A stretch of DNA of 64,000 nt. It comes from Variovorax gossypii. GTDB lineage: Bacteria; Pseudomonadota; Gammaproteobacteria; Burkholderiales; Burkholderiaceae_C. The stretch lies in NCBI RefSeq assembly GCF_003965815.1, contig NZ_RXOE01000002.1:682001-746000 (forward strand), given 5' to 3'. The position numbers and the translations under genes are program-made. The notes under the pieces were generated by a model, which saw nothing but the letters and a program-made list of their open reading frames with translations, was not told where the DNA came from and did no database searches. Positions 25,932 through 36,676 of the stretch are shown here, piece after piece; position 1 is the first letter of the stretch; the number at the start of each line of letters is the position of its first letter.

Positions 25932-26612
25932 ATGAAGTTGTTTGCCAATATTGTGCTTGCGGCCCTCGTGGGCATCGCATCCAGCGTGAGTTTTGCAGCC
26001 GATGAACACGCGGCCAATCCGGGTGCGGCAGCCGCCGCAGCGGCAAAACCGGCCAAGCCGGACCCCGCCAAGGGGGACACGCTGTTCAACGCAACGCCGG
26101 CAAACAGCCAGAGCTGCGCTTCCTGCCACAACGCCGACGGCAACTCCGCCATCGCCGCCAACCCGAAGCTGGCGCAGCAACACCCCGAATACATCCTCAA
26201 GCAGCTGCAGGACTTCAAGTCCGGCGCGCGCAAGAGCGCGATCATGAAGCCGCTGGCTTCTGCGCTGTCGGAAGAAGACATGCGCAACATCGCCTGGTTC
26301 GTGGGTTCGAAGAAGGTCAAGCCTGGCTTCTCGAAAGACAAGGACACCATCGCGCTGGGCGAGAAGATCTACCGCGGCGGCATCGGCGATCGCCAGATCC
26401 CGGCCTGCGCCGGCTGCCACAGCCCCAACGGCGCCGGCATCCCGGCCCAGTACCCGCGCCTGGGCGGCCAGAACGCCGACTACACGGTGGCCCAGCTCAC
26501 CGCCTTCCGCGACAACGTCCGCCTGAACAGCCTGCCCATGACCGGCGTCGCCGCCAAGCTCAACGACAGGGAAATCAAGGCGGTCGCCGACTACATTGCC
26601 GGTTTGCGTTGA
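25932..26612 (+). CDS. Dihaem cytochrome c4
   Basis: 226 residues. The start at 25932 gives a Sec signal peptide (residues 1-22, VSFAA). After an Ala/Pro-rich spacer, two cytochrome c domains follow with haem motifs CASCH (residues 62-66) and CAGCH (159-163), plus Met axial ligands in IMKPLAS and LPMTGVAAKL. It passes electrons from the bc1 complex to terminal oxidases in the periplasm. The haem-attachment genes resB and ccsB follow immediately after a strong terminator, a functional grouping. Confidence 0.92.
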   Translation: MKLFANIVLAALVGIASSVSFAADEHAANPGAAAAAAAKPAKPDPAKGDTLFNATPANSQSCASCHNADGNSAIAANPKLAQQHPEYILKQLQDFKSGARKSAIMKPLASALSEEDMRNIAWFVGSKKVKPGFSKDKDTIALGEKIYRGGIGDRQIPACAGCHSPNGAGIPAQYPRLGGQNADYTVAQLTAFRDNVRLNSLPMTGVAAKLNDREIKAVADYIAGLR

Positions 26613-26662
26613 TGATGGCGCTCCCTGGAGCGTGACCAGCCGCCGATAACAACCCAGACAAA

Positions 26663-26699
26663 GGGCGGGCCGATCCAGCAGGATGGCCCGCCCTTTTTT
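26663..26699 (+). terminator. Rho-independent terminator after cytochrome c4
   Basis: GGGCGGGCC at 26663-26671 pairs perfectly with GGCCCGCCC at 26685-26693. ATCC/GGAT extends the stem around an AGCA loop, and six T residues follow at 26694-26699. This separates the cytochrome transcript from resB. Confidence 0.93.
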
Positions 26700-26735
26700 G
26701 TTTTTTCTCCTTCTCTTTCTTCCTGATTTCGCCCG

Positions 26736-28916
26736 ATGTCCGTCTCCACCCATGGCCTTCGCGTTCATCGCGGCCCGCAGGTGCTTCGCGCCGCGGTGGA
26801 GCTGCTGTCGTCGATGCGCTTTGCGATCGCGCTGCTCACCATCATCTGCATCGCGTCGATCATCGGCACGGTGCTCAAGCAGCACGAGCCGATCAACAAC
26901 TACATCAACCAGTTCGGGCCGTTCTGGGCCGAACTGTTTCGCGCGGCGCGGCTCGACTCGATCTACAGCGCCTGGTGGTTCCTGCTGATCCTGCTGTTCC
27001 TGGTGATCAGTACCACGCTGTGCATCGTGCGCAACACGCCGCGCATCGTGGTCGATCTCAAGACCTTCAAGGAAAACATCCGCGTCCAGAGCCTGAAGGC
27101 CTTCGGTCAGCGTGCGGAAAACACGCTCGGTGAAGCGCCCGAGGCCGCGGCAAACCGCATCGGGCAGCTGCTCGTGAGCGGCGGGTGGAAGGTCAAGCTG
27201 CAGCGGCGCGAGGCCGGCGCCGACGGAAAGACTGCCGAGGGCTGGATGGTCGCGGCGCGCGCCGGCGGGGCCCACAAGCTGGGCTACATCGCGGCCCACG
27301 GCGCCATCGTGCTGGTGTGCCTCGGCGGCCTGCTCGACGGCGACCTCGTGGTGCGCGCCCAGACCTGGTTCAACGGCAAGAGCGTGTTCACTGGCGGCGG
27401 AATGATCGCCGACGTGCCGCCGCAGCACCGCCTGTCGGCCAGCAACCCGACCTTCCGCGGCAACATCCTCGTGCCCGAGGGAGGGCAGGGCAGCGTGGCC
27501 ATCCTCAACCAGTCCGACGGAGTGCTGCTGCAGGAACTGCCGTTCTCCATCGAGCTGAAGAAGTTCATCGTCGATTACTACTCGACCGGCATGCCCAAGC
27601 TGTTCGCGAGCGAGGTGGTGCTGCACGACCGCGAGACCGGCGAGCAGGTGCCCGCGCGCATCGAGGTCAACCACCCGGCCAGCTACAAGGGCGTGGAAAT
27701 CTACCAGTCGAGCTTCGACGACGGCGGCTCCAGGGTGAAGCTCAAGGCGGTGCCGATGACTGCCGCGGCCAAGTCTTTCGAGGTGGAAGGCGTCATCGGC
27801 GGCCCGAGCACCGAGATCACCAACGGCAAGGACAAGCTCACGCTCGAGTACGCCGCGCTGCGCGTGATCAACGTCGAGAACTTTGCCGACGCGAACGCCA
27901 TGGGCAGCGGTGCCGACGTGCGCAAGGTCGACCTGCGCCACGGCATCGAATCGCGCCTGGGCGCCGCCAACAAGACCAACAAGCCGAAGGTGCTGCGCAA
28001 CATCGGCCCGAGCATCGGCTACAAGCTGCGCGACGCCGCTGGCCAGGCGCGCGAATACCAGAACTACATGGTGCCGGTCGACACCGGTGACGGCCAGCCG
28101 GTGTTCCTGCTGGGCATGCGCGAGAAGCCCGACGAGCCGTTCCGCTACCTGCGCGTGCCGGCCGACGAGCAGGGCTCCATGGACGGCTTCGTGCGCATGC
28201 GCGCGGCGCTTGCCGACCCGGCCACGCGCGAGCGCGCCGTCGAGCGCTACATCGCCAAGGCCACCGATCCCAAGCGCCCCGAGATGGCGGAGCAGCTGCG
28301 CGTGTCCGCCACGCGCGCGCTGGCCCTGTTCGCCGGCACCGAGCGCGCCAAGGCCGATGCCACCACCGTGGGCGGCTGGCAGGCCATTGCCGAGTTCATG
28401 GAAGTCAACGTGCCCGAGGCCGAGCGCGAGCGCGCTGGCGGGGTGCTGGTGCGCATCCTCAACGACGTGCTGTTCGAGGTGCTCAACCTGAGCCGTGAGG
28501 GCGCCGGCCTTGCCGCGCTGGCCAACGACGAGAAATCGCAGGCCTATCTGACGCAGGCCGTGCTGGCCATCAGCGACGCCCATTTCTACCCGGCCCCGGT
28601 CGCGATGATGATGACCGACTTCACCCAGGTGCAGGCCAGCGTGTTCCAGGTGGCGCGTGCCCCTGGCAAGAACATCGTCTACCTGGGCTGCCTGTTGCTG
28701 ATCGTCGGCATTTTTGCCATGCTGTACGTGCGCGAGCGCCGCCTGTGGGTGTGGCTGACGCCCGGCGGCACGGCTGCTTCCGACGGTGATGCAGCCGGTA
28801 CGGCCGCCACGATGGCGTTCTCGGTCAATCGCAAGACCATCGACAGCGATCGCGAATTCGAGCATCTCAAACGCAAGCTGCTCGCCCTGAACAAAGAAGA
28901 CCCCGGGACAACATGA
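26736..28916 (+). CDS. resB: Cytochrome c biogenesis protein ResB
   Basis: 726 residues. Three membrane helices lie in the first 200 residues (MRFAIALLTIICIASIIGTV; WWFLLILLFLVISTTLCIV; a third near 190), then a large periplasmic domain with RIEVNHPASYKGVEIYQSSF, and a final helix near 660. It is the ResB (Ccs1) half of the system II haem exporter/ligase that attaches haem to apocytochromes c at the outer face of the inner membrane. The stop overlaps the start of ccsB by 4 bp. Confidence 0.95.
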   Translation: MSVSTHGLRVHRGPQVLRAAVELLSSMRFAIALLTIICIASIIGTVLKQHEPINNYINQFGPFWAELFRAARLDSIYSAWWFLLILLFLVISTTLCIVRNTPRIVVDLKTFKENIRVQSLKAFGQRAENTLGEAPEAAANRIGQLLVSGGWKVKLQRREAGADGKTAEGWMVAARAGGAHKLGYIAAHGAIVLVCLGGLLDGDLVVRAQTWFNGKSVFTGGGMIADVPPQHRLSASNPTFRGNILVPEGGQGSVAILNQSDGVLLQELPFSIELKKFIVDYYSTGMPKLFASEVVLHDRETGEQVPARIEVNHPASYKGVEIYQSSFDDGGSRVKLKAVPMTAAAKSFEVEGVIGGPSTEITNGKDKLTLEYAALRVINVENFADANAMGSGADVRKVDLRHGIESRLGAANKTNKPKVLRNIGPSIGYKLRDAAGQAREYQNYMVPVDTGDGQPVFLLGMREKPDEPFRYLRVPADEQGSMDGFVRMRAALADPATRERAVERYIAKATDPKRPEMAEQLRVSATRALALFAGTERAKADATTVGGWQAIAEFMEVNVPEAERERAGGVLVRILNDVLFEVLNLSREGAGLAALANDEKSQAYLTQAVLAISDAHFYPAPVAMMMTDFTQVQASVFQVARAPGKNIVYLGCLLLIVGIFAMLYVRERRLWVWLTPGGTAASDGDAAGTAATMAFSVNRKTIDSDREFEHLKRKLLALNKEDPGTT

Positions 28917-30229
28917 ACACCACGACCCTCACGCTCAATGAAAGCTGGCTTTCGCGCCGCAACCTGTTCGACTGGGTGTTCGCGGCGCTGGTGGTGGCCG
29001 GCGGCCTGTTCGCCTTCGCGCGCCACGCGGGGTCGATGGACTATTACGAGAAGCCGATCCTCGGGGCCGCGATGGTCTCGCTGATCGGCATCTGCTGGTT
29101 CTGGCGGCCACTGCGCGTGCTGGCCATCGTGGTTGCTGCCGCCTCGCTGCTGGCCATCGCGTCGTACCAGGGCGACCTGGCTCGCGCCGACAGCGTGTTC
29201 TGGCTCAAGTACTTCCTGTCGAGCCAGTCGGCCATCCTCTGGATGAGCGTGCTGTTCTTCATGAGCACGCTGTTCTACTGGCTCGGCTTCTTCGGCGGCA
29301 GGCAGTCGGACACCTTCGACACCATCGGTTCCCGCCTCGCGTGGGCGGCGGTGACGATGGCGCTGATCGGCACCATGGTTCGCTGGTACGAAAGCCACCA
29401 GCTCGGCCCGGACATCGGCCACATCCCGGTGAGCAACCTGTACGAAGTGTTCGTGCTGTTCTGCTGGCTGACGGCGGCCTTCTATCTGTACTTCGAGGAG
29501 CGCTACAACACGCGTGCGCTCGGCGCCTTCGTGATGCTGGTGGTCAGCGCGGCGGTGGGCTTTTTGCTCTGGTACACGATCGTGCGCGAGGCGCACGAGA
29601 TCCAGCCGCTGGTGCCCGCGTTGCAGAGCTGGTGGATGAAGCTGCATGTGCCGGCCAACTTCATCGGCTACGGCACCTTCGCGCTGGCGGCCATGGTCGC
29701 CTTCGCCTACCTCATCAAGGAGCAGGCCAACGAGACGCGCTGGTACAAGCTCACCCCGATCTGGCTGCTGGGCGTGGCGCTGTGCTTCGTGCCGGTGGCG
29801 TTCCGCCAGCGCGTGCAGGAAGCCGGCGGCAGCTACTGGGTGATCTACGCGGGCATTTCCGCGCTGATCGCCGCGGGCATCCTGCTCGGGCGCAAGCGCA
29901 TCGCGGCGCGCCTGCCGGCCAACGAGGTGCTCGACGACGTCATGTACAAGTCGATCACCGTCGGCTTCGCCTTCTTCACCATCGCCACCGTGCTGGGCGC
30001 CCTGTGGGCGGCCGACGCCTGGGGCGGCTACTGGAGCTGGGACCCGAAGGAAACCTGGGCGCTGATCGTCTGGCTCAACTACGCGGCCTGGCTGCACATG
30101 CGGCTGGTGAAGGGGCTGCGCGGCACCGTGGCGGCCTGGTGGGCGCTGGGCGGGCTGGCTGTCACGACTTTCGCCTTCCTCGGCGTGAACATGTTCCTGA
30201 GCGGGTTGCACAGCTACGGCACCCTGTAA
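28913..30229 (+). CDS. ccsB: Cytochrome c biogenesis protein CcsB (CcsA/ResC-type haem exporter)
   Basis: 438 residues with about eight membrane helices. The haem-presenting WWD motif is readable near residue 365 (WGGYWSWDPKETWALIVWL), flanked by conserved His residues. Together with ResB it exports haem and ligates it to CXXCH motifs such as those in the adjacent cytochrome c4. Translational coupling to resB supports a stoichiometric complex. Confidence 0.95.
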   Translation: MNTTTLTLNESWLSRRNLFDWVFAALVVAGGLFAFARHAGSMDYYEKPILGAAMVSLIGICWFWRPLRVLAIVVAAASLLAIASYQGDLARADSVFWLKYFLSSQSAILWMSVLFFMSTLFYWLGFFGGRQSDTFDTIGSRLAWAAVTMALIGTMVRWYESHQLGPDIGHIPVSNLYEVFVLFCWLTAAFYLYFEERYNTRALGAFVMLVVSAAVGFLLWYTIVREAHEIQPLVPALQSWWMKLHVPANFIGYGTFALAAMVAFAYLIKEQANETRWYKLTPIWLLGVALCFVPVAFRQRVQEAGGSYWVIYAGISALIAAGILLGRKRIAARLPANEVLDDVMYKSITVGFAFFTIATVLGALWAADAWGGYWSWDPKETWALIVWLNYAAWLHMRLVKGLRGTVAAWWALGGLAVTTFAFLGVNMFLSGLHSYGTL

Positions 30230-30294
30230 CTGCAGGCCTGCGGGCTTTCGCGAAGAATTATTGAAACCGCGCGCTGCGGCGGCGCGTAACCAGA

Positions 30295-30320
30295 TCAGGG
30301 TCGGCCACGAACTACCCTGA
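30295..30320. other. Inverted repeat between ccsB and msrP
   Basis: TCAGGGT at 30295-30301 is complementary to ACCCTGA at 30314-30320 with a 12-base spacer, 28 bp before the msrP start codon. There is no following U-run. The position suits an operator or mRNA leader hairpin for msrPQ. Nothing else is recognised in the 118-bp gap. Confidence 0.4.
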
Positions 30321-30347
30321 GCACAACGATTCCGCGAAAGGTCCGTC

Positions 30348-31373
<1,026 letters not shown>

Positions 31374-31401
31374 GCCGGCTTCTGCGCGCGGTCATCGCCC
31401 C

Positions 31402-32061
31402 ATGAACAAGCTGCTCATGCATCCGGCGACCAAGCCGGTCGTCTTCCTGCTGTGCCTGCTGCCGTTCGCGCTGCTGGCCTATGGCGCGTTCACGGACGGG
31501 CTGGGCGCCAACCCCGCCGAGTTCCTGATCCGCGCCACCGGCGACTGGACGCTGCGCTTCATCTGCATCGTGCTGGCGGTGACGCCGCTGCGCGTGATGA
31601 GCAAGTGGAACGCGCTGGCGCGCTACCGCCGCATGCTGGGCCTGTTCGCGTACTTCTATGTGGTGCTGCACCTGCTGTGCTACAGCTGGTTCGACATGGG
31701 CTTCGAGTGGGGCGACATCGCGAAGGACATCGCCAAGCGGCCATTCATCCTGGTGGGCTTCTCGGCCTTCGTGCTGCTGACGCCGCTGGCGGCCACCTCG
31801 TTCAACCGTGCGATCAAGGCGATGGGCGCGAAGCGCTGGCAGCTGCTGCACCGGCTGGTCTACCTGATCGCTGGGCTGGGCCTGCTGCACTTCTTCTGGA
31901 TGCGCGCGGGCAAGAACAACTTTGCGGAAGTGTTCGTCTACGCCGCGATCATCGGCGTGCTGCTTGCGTGGCGCGTGTGGAATTTCGCCAGCAAGCGCGG
32001 CAAGGCGAAGCCGGCGGCAGGCGCAGTGCGCAACGGCGAGAAGCCGCTGCGTACCGGCTGA
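31402..32061 (+). CDS. msrQ: Haem-binding membrane subunit MsrQ
   Basis: 219 residues with about six membrane helices of the ferric-reductase-like family. Conserved His residues for b-type haem are visible in YVVLHLLCYSWFD, WQLLHRLVYL and GLLHFFW. It takes electrons from the respiratory quinone pool (or flavin) and feeds MsrP. Its position directly after msrP is the standard operon. The C-terminus is Lys/Ala-rich and cytoplasmic. Confidence 0.95.
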   Translation: MNKLLMHPATKPVVFLLCLLPFALLAYGAFTDGLGANPAEFLIRATGDWTLRFICIVLAVTPLRVMSKWNALARYRRMLGLFAYFYVVLHLLCYSWFDMGFEWGDIAKDIAKRPFILVGFSAFVLLTPLAATSFNRAIKAMGAKRWQLLHRLVYLIAGLGLLHFFWMRAGKNNFAEVFVYAAIIGVLLAWRVWNFASKRGKAKPAAGAVRNGEKPLRTG

Positions 32062-32071
32062 AGGACGGCAG

Positions 32072-33352
32072 TCAGCCGTCGATCTCGCTGCGCAGCTGGT
32101 CTTCCATCGTCTCGCGACGACGGATCAGCCTGGCGCTCGCGCCGCTCACCAGCACCTCGGCGGCGCGGCCGCGCGTGTTGTAGTTGCTGGACATGCTCAT
32201 GCAGTACGCCCCCGCCGACAGCACGGCCAGGAAATCTCCGGCCAGCACGTTGAGTGCGCGGTCACGGCCGAGCCAGTCGCCGCTTTCGCAGACTGGGCCG
32301 ACCACGTCGTAGGTCGTGGCATTGCCGGCGCGGGCGCGCACCGGCACGATGCGCTGGAAGGCCTGGTACATCGCGGGACGCGGCAGGTCGTTCATGGCTG
32401 CGTCGACGATGCAGAAGTTCTTGTCCTCGCCGGGCTTGGTGTAGAGCACTTCGGTCAGGCACACGCCGGCGTTGCCGACCAGCGAACGGCCGGGTTCGAT
32501 CACCAGCTTGCGCTTGCCGAAGCCGCGCGCGTCGAGCTTGGCGAGCAGCTGCTGCCACAGCGCATCGGCCTTGGGCGGCACTTCGCCGTTGTAGTCGATG
32601 CCCAGGCCGCCGCCGAAGTCCAGGTGATGGATCGGCACGCCGGCTGCCTCGATGGCTTCCACCAGGTCGAGCACGCGGTCGCAGGCGTCGAGATAGGGCG
32701 ACGCTTCGGTGATTTGCGAGCCGATGTGGCAGTCGATGCCCACCACTTCCAGGCCCGGCAGGCGTGCGGCGTGCTTGTAGGCCTCGACAGCGCGGTCGTG
32801 CGCGATGCCGAACTTGTTGCCCTTCAGGCCGGTGGAAATGTACGGATGCGTCTTCGGATCGACGTTCGGATTGATGCGGATGCTGATCGGCGCGCGCTTG
32901 CCTTCGGCAACCGCCACTTCGTTGAGGACGTCGAGCTCGGCTTCGCTCTCGACGTTGAAGCAGGCGATGCCGGCCGCGAGGGCCTGGCGCATCTCGGCGC
33001 GGGTCTTGCCCACGCCCGAGAAGATGATCTTCTTCGGATCGGCGCCGACGGCCAGCACGCGCGCCAGTTCGCCGCCCGAGACGATGTCGAGGCCGCAGCC
33101 GGCTTCCGCGAACACGCGCAGCACGCCGAGCGAGGAATTGGCCTTCATCGCATAGCAGATGAGGGCGTCGCGTCCCTCGAAGCCGCGCTGGTACGCCGCC
33201 AAGGCGTCCAGCATCCATTGCTGCGAGTAGACGAAGAGGGGCGTGCCATGCTCGCGGGCCAGCGCATCGAGTGCGACGCCTTCGACGTGCAGCGCGCCGT
33301 CGCGCTCCGCGATGTGCGGTTGGCCGGGCAGGGAGTTTGCGGTTGCGCTCAC
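32072..33352 (-). CDS. lysA: Diaminopimelate decarboxylase
   Basis: 426 residues. PLP-binding Lys70 appears in CYAMKANSSLGVLR; the barrel carries DCHIGSQ and HLDFGGGLGIDY, and the C-terminal domain the catalytic Cys in VGPVCESGDWLG. It makes lysine from meso-diaminopimelate. The start overlaps the end of the lptM gene by 4 bp; lptM-lysA is a conserved Burkholderiales pair. The converging neighbour msrQ ends 10 bp away. Confidence 0.96.
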   Translation of the reverse strand: MSATANSLPGQPHIAERDGALHVEGVALDALAREHGTPLFVYSQQWMLDALAAYQRGFEGRDALICYAMKANSSLGVLRVFAEAGCGLDIVSGGELARVLAVGADPKKIIFSGVGKTRAEMRQALAAGIACFNVESEAELDVLNEVAVAEGKRAPISIRINPNVDPKTHPYISTGLKGNKFGIAHDRAVEAYKHAARLPGLEVVGIDCHIGSQITEASPYLDACDRVLDLVEAIEAAGVPIHHLDFGGGLGIDYNGEVPPKADALWQQLLAKLDARGFGKRKLVIEPGRSLVGNAGVCLTEVLYTKPGEDKNFCIVDAAMNDLPRPAMYQAFQRIVPVRARAGNATTYDVVGPVCESGDWLGRDRALNVLAGDFLAVLSAGAYCMSMSSNYNTRGRAAEVLVSGASARLIRRRETMEDQLRSEIDG

Positions 33353-33651
33353 TTGCGTTGCTCCGTGCCGGTGTTGTTGCTGTTGCTGCCCGCCGGTGCG
33401 CTGGCGGCTGCGGCCGGCGCGGGGGCCGTCTGACTGGAAGACGTAGAGGAGGTGGAGGGCGACGACCTCAGACTATCGGGCGTCATGAGCTCCGGCAGCG
33501 TGGCGCGCCCGGCGGCGGCCGGATCGGTCGGCAGGTACAGCGGACCGCGCTGCCCGCAGGCCGCGACAAGCCCGGCGGCGCCCACGGCGAGGCAGACCAT
33601 GAGCGCAGCGCGGACGCGGGTGCTCACTAGAATTTGGTGAACGTTCAACAT
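33349..33651 (-). CDS. lptM: LptM-like small lipoprotein
   Basis: 100 residues from the ATG at 33651, with lipobox VAAC and directly after it [10 protein letters not shown], the signature of LptM (YifL), which helps LptD mature in the LPS translocon. A Ser/Thr/Ala-rich low-complexity tail follows. A GTG at 33627 would give a more compact signal peptide (92 residues) and leave room for a promoter, because the ATG lies only 12 bp from the divergent cyaY start. Confidence 0.85.
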   Translation of the reverse strand: MLNVHQILVSTRVRAALMVCLAVGAAGLVAACGQRGPLYLPTDPAAAGRATLPELMTPDSLRSSPSTSSTSSSQTAPAPAAAASAPAGSNSNNTGTEQRK

Positions 33652-33663
33652 GGCGAAATTGTA

Positions 33664-33996
33664 ATGACCGACACCGAGTACATGGATCGCGCCGAGGCTG
33701 CCCTTGCAGCGATCGAGCTGGGCTGCGACCGCATCAACGAAGCGACCGACGCGGACATCGACAACCAGAGGGTGGGCGGGATGATCACGATTTCATTCCG
33801 CAACGGCAGCCAGCTGATCGTGAACCTGCAGAAGCCCCTCCAGGAAATCTGGCTTGCCGCGCGTTCCGGCGGCTATCACTACCGCCACGACGGCAAGGCC
33901 TGGCTCGACACCAAGACCGGCGAGGAGTTCTTCGGCAATCTGTCGCGCGAAGCGACTCTTCAGGCCGGGCAGCCGCTGAGCTTCGCGGCTGCCTGA
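33664..33996 (+). CDS. cyaY: Iron donor protein CyaY (bacterial frataxin)
   Basis: 110 residues, single frataxin domain. The acidic first helix ([12 protein letters not shown]...DCDR-like) is followed by the beta-sheet motifs [35 protein letters not shown] and DTKTGEEFF. It binds iron and modulates IscS during Fe-S cluster assembly. The ATG at 33664 is chosen by family alignment. Its spacer from the divergent lipoprotein gene is 12 bp, so its promoter must lie inside that gene. Confidence 0.94.
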   Translation: MTDTEYMDRAEAALAAIELGCDRINEATDADIDNQRVGGMITISFRNGSQLIVNLQKPLQEIWLAARSGGYHYRHDGKAWLDTKTGEEFFGNLSREATLQAGQPLSFAAA

Positions 33997-34026
33997 TCTT
34001 TCGCGGCCCTTTCGCGTCCGCCGCCT

Positions 34027-36462
34027 TCAGTTGCGGAACAGGTCGAGGATGCGGTTGCGCTCCTCGGGCGGGGCCGGCGGGCTTACCGGGGCACCGGTAA
34101 GGGCCTCCACCGGCGCTGCGGGCGCGGATTCCACGCCAAGGCTTGCAACGCCGCGTCCCGGCGCATAGTCGTCGTAATACCACTCGCCGCCGACGTTCAC
34201 GATGCCCGAGGGCGGATTGGCCGACAGCTCGGTCACGGGCACGCCCTTGATGGCGGTTTCCATGTAGGTGATCCAGATCGGCAGGCTCAGGCCGCCGCCG
34301 GTCTCGCGGTCGCCCAGGTTGCGCGGCGTGTCGTAGCCGATCCACGAGATGGCCGTCATGGTGGGCTGGAAGCCAGCGAACCAGGCGTCGAGCGAGTCGT
34401 TGGTGGTGCCGGTCTTGCCGTACAGGTCGGGGCGCTTGAGCATCGCCTGCGCCTTCGCGGCGGTGCCGCCGCGGGCCACGGAATTCAGCAGCGTGTCCAT
34501 GATGAAGGCGTTGCGCTGCGGGATGACGCGCAGCGATTCGCTCAGCAGGGGCGGCTGCTTGTCGACCAGCACCTTGTCCTTGTGGTCGGTGATGCGGGTC
34601 ACGAGGTAGGGATTGACGCGGTAGCCGCCGTTGGCGAACACCGAATAGCCCACCGCCATCTGCATCGGCGTGACCGAGCCCGCGCCGAGCGCCATCGGCA
34701 GGTAGGCCGGGTGCTTTTCCTTGTCGAAGCCGAAGTTGGTGATCCATTCCTGCGCATAGCGCGTGCCGATGGACTGCAGGATGCGGATCGACACGAGGTT
34801 CTTCGACTTCATCAGCGCGGTGCGCATCGACATCGGGCCGTCGTAACCGCCGCCGTAGTTCTTCGGCTCCCAGGGCTGGCCGCCGGTGGTGCCGGCGTCG
34901 AAGAAGAGCGGGCCGTCGTTGATGACCGTGGCGGGGGTGAAGCCCTTTTCGAGCGCCGCGGAATAGATGAAAGGCTTGAAGCTCGAACCCGGCTGGCGCC
35001 AAGCCTGTGTCACGTGGTTGAACTTGTTCTTGCCGAAGTCGAAGCCGCCGACAAGCGCCTTGATGGCGCCGTCGCGCGGGTCCATGGCGACGAATGCGCC
35101 TTCGACTTCGGGCAGCTGCGTGATTTCCCAGGTGTTCTTGGGCGTCTTCACCACGCGGATGACCGCACCGCGACGGATCTTGATGTTCGGCGGAGCCTTG
35201 TCGGAGAGTCCGGACTGCGCGGGCTTGAGGCCGTCGCCAGTGATCTGCACGGGGTCGCCGTTGCCGCGGACCGCATCGATCTGCTTGGGCGTGGCCTTCA
35301 GCACAACCGCCGCCATCACGTCGCCGTTGTCGGGGTGGTCGGTGAGCGCATCGTCCACGGCCTCGTCGAGTTCCTTGGGATCGTTCGGCAGGTCGACGAA
35401 CTTCTCGGGGCCGCGATAGATCTGGCGGCGCTCGTAATCCATGATGCCCTTGCGCAGCGCCTTGTAGGCGGCGGCCTGGTCGGCAGCGACCAGCGAGGTG
35501 TAGACCTTGAGGCCGCGCGTGTAGGTGCTGTCGCCGTACTGTGCGTACATCAGCTGACGGACCGTTTCTGCGACGTACTCCGCGTGCAGGCGGTTCGGGT
35601 CGGCGGCATCGCGCAAATGCAGCTCTTCCTTCTTGGCTTCCGCGGCTTGCTCGGCGGTGATGAAGCCGGCTTCCTGCATACGGTCGATCACGTAGAACTG
35701 GCGGCCGCGCGCGCGCTGCGGGTTGTTGACGGGGTTGTTGGCGCCGGGCGCCTTCGGCAGGCCGGCCAGCATGGCGGCCTGCGCGATGGTGAGCTCCTGC
35801 AGGGGCTTGCCGAAGTAGGCCTCGGAGGCGGCGGCGAAACCGTAGGCGCGGTTGCCGAGGTAGATCTGGTTCAGGTAGATCTCGAAGATCTGGTCCTTGG
35901 TCAGCAGGTGCTCCAGCTTGAAGGTGAGCAGCACCTCGTAGATCTTGCGGGTGAGCGTTTTCTCGGAGCTCAGGTAGACGTTGCGCGCCACCTGCATGGT
36001 GATGGTCGACGCGCCCTGGCTCTTTACGCGGTTCATGTTGGCCAGGCCGGCGCGCACCATGCCCTTGTAGTCGACGCCGCCGTGGTCGTAGAAGCGGGCG
36101 TCTTCGGCGGCCAGGACGGCATCTTTCACGACCTTCGGAATCGCCGAGATCGGGGTGAGGTTGCGGCGCTCCTCGCCGAACTCGCCGATCAGGATGCCTT
36201 CGGCCGAGAACACCCGCAGCGGCAGCTTGGGCCTGTAGTCGGAGAGCTCGCTGATGTCAGGCAGGTTCGGGTAGGCGACCGCGAGGGCCACGGCCACCAC
36301 GCACAGCACGGCAAGCACGCCGGCCAGCGCGATGCCGAAGCTCCAGAAGAAAAAGCGCAACAGCCATTTCAGCCAGGTCGGGCGCTTGGTGGGAGGGGTC
36401 TTGGCTGGCCCTTTGGGGCTGGAAGTTTCTTGCATGAGGGGCCGCACAGAGTCACCCGACAT
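34027..36462 (-). CDS. mrcA: Penicillin-binding protein 1A (bifunctional glycosyltransferase/transpeptidase)
   Basis: 811 residues. A cytoplasmic N-terminus and one membrane helix (about 35-60) precede the GT51 domain (AAEDARFYDHGGVDYKGM; GASTITMQVARN; EIYLNQIYLGNRAYG). An OB-like insert is followed by the transpeptidase with SxxK in PGSSFKPFIY, SKN and KTGTTNDS. It polymerises and cross-links peptidoglycan. The ATG at 36462 has a distant GGAGGGGG but overlaps a TATAAT; if that is the -10 element, translation would begin at 36435. It is divergent from pilM, the standard arrangement in proteobacteria. Confidence 0.96.
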   Translation of the reverse strand: MSGDSVRPLMQETSSPKGPAKTPPTKRPTWLKWLLRFFFWSFGIALAGVLAVLCVVAVALAVAYPNLPDISELSDYRPKLPLRVFSAEGILIGEFGEERRNLTPISAIPKVVKDAVLAAEDARFYDHGGVDYKGMVRAGLANMNRVKSQGASTITMQVARNVYLSSEKTLTRKIYEVLLTFKLEHLLTKDQIFEIYLNQIYLGNRAYGFAAASEAYFGKPLQELTIAQAAMLAGLPKAPGANNPVNNPQRARGRQFYVIDRMQEAGFITAEQAAEAKKEELHLRDAADPNRLHAEYVAETVRQLMYAQYGDSTYTRGLKVYTSLVAADQAAAYKALRKGIMDYERRQIYRGPEKFVDLPNDPKELDEAVDDALTDHPDNGDVMAAVVLKATPKQIDAVRGNGDPVQITGDGLKPAQSGLSDKAPPNIKIRRGAVIRVVKTPKNTWEITQLPEVEGAFVAMDPRDGAIKALVGGFDFGKNKFNHVTQAWRQPGSSFKPFIYSAALEKGFTPATVINDGPLFFDAGTTGGQPWEPKNYGGGYDGPMSMRTALMKSKNLVSIRILQSIGTRYAQEWITNFGFDKEKHPAYLPMALGAGSVTPMQMAVGYSVFANGGYRVNPYLVTRITDHKDKVLVDKQPPLLSESLRVIPQRNAFIMDTLLNSVARGGTAAKAQAMLKRPDLYGKTGTTNDSLDAWFAGFQPTMTAISWIGYDTPRNLGDRETGGGLSLPIWITYMETAIKGVPVTELSANPPSGIVNVGGEWYYDDYAPGRGVASLGVESAPAAPVEALTGAPVSPPAPPEERNRILDLFRN

Positions 36463-36538
36463 TATAAAAAGCCGCCCCCTCCACACGATCCGATCTTTGA
36501 GGGGCTTGCATTGCCCTAATTCAAAAGTTACAAAATGC

Positions 36539-36560
36539 GGTTTTGACGTCAGGTTTTGAC
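36539..36560 (+). promoter_or_regulatory. Direct repeat GGTTTTGAC in the mrcA-pilM spacer
   Basis: GGTTTTGAC occurs at 36539-36547 and again at 36552-36560, 13 bases start to start, in the 214-bp divergent spacer. Each copy contains a TTGAC word that could act as a -35 element. Downstream are CAGGG/CCCTG arms and an A+T-rich run up to the pilM ribosome site. A promoter or regulator site for pilM is plausible; no transcription start can be fixed by eye. Confidence 0.35.
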
Positions 36561-36676
36561 AACGCTTCAGGGTTTTGCCCTGCGGCGTTGCTTGGTTGCC
36601 GCTACGCCTGCTGCTAGCATGCAACCGAATTCAATTTTTTCTATTGGTTACAAATACAGGGGAAGAGGAACCTAAC

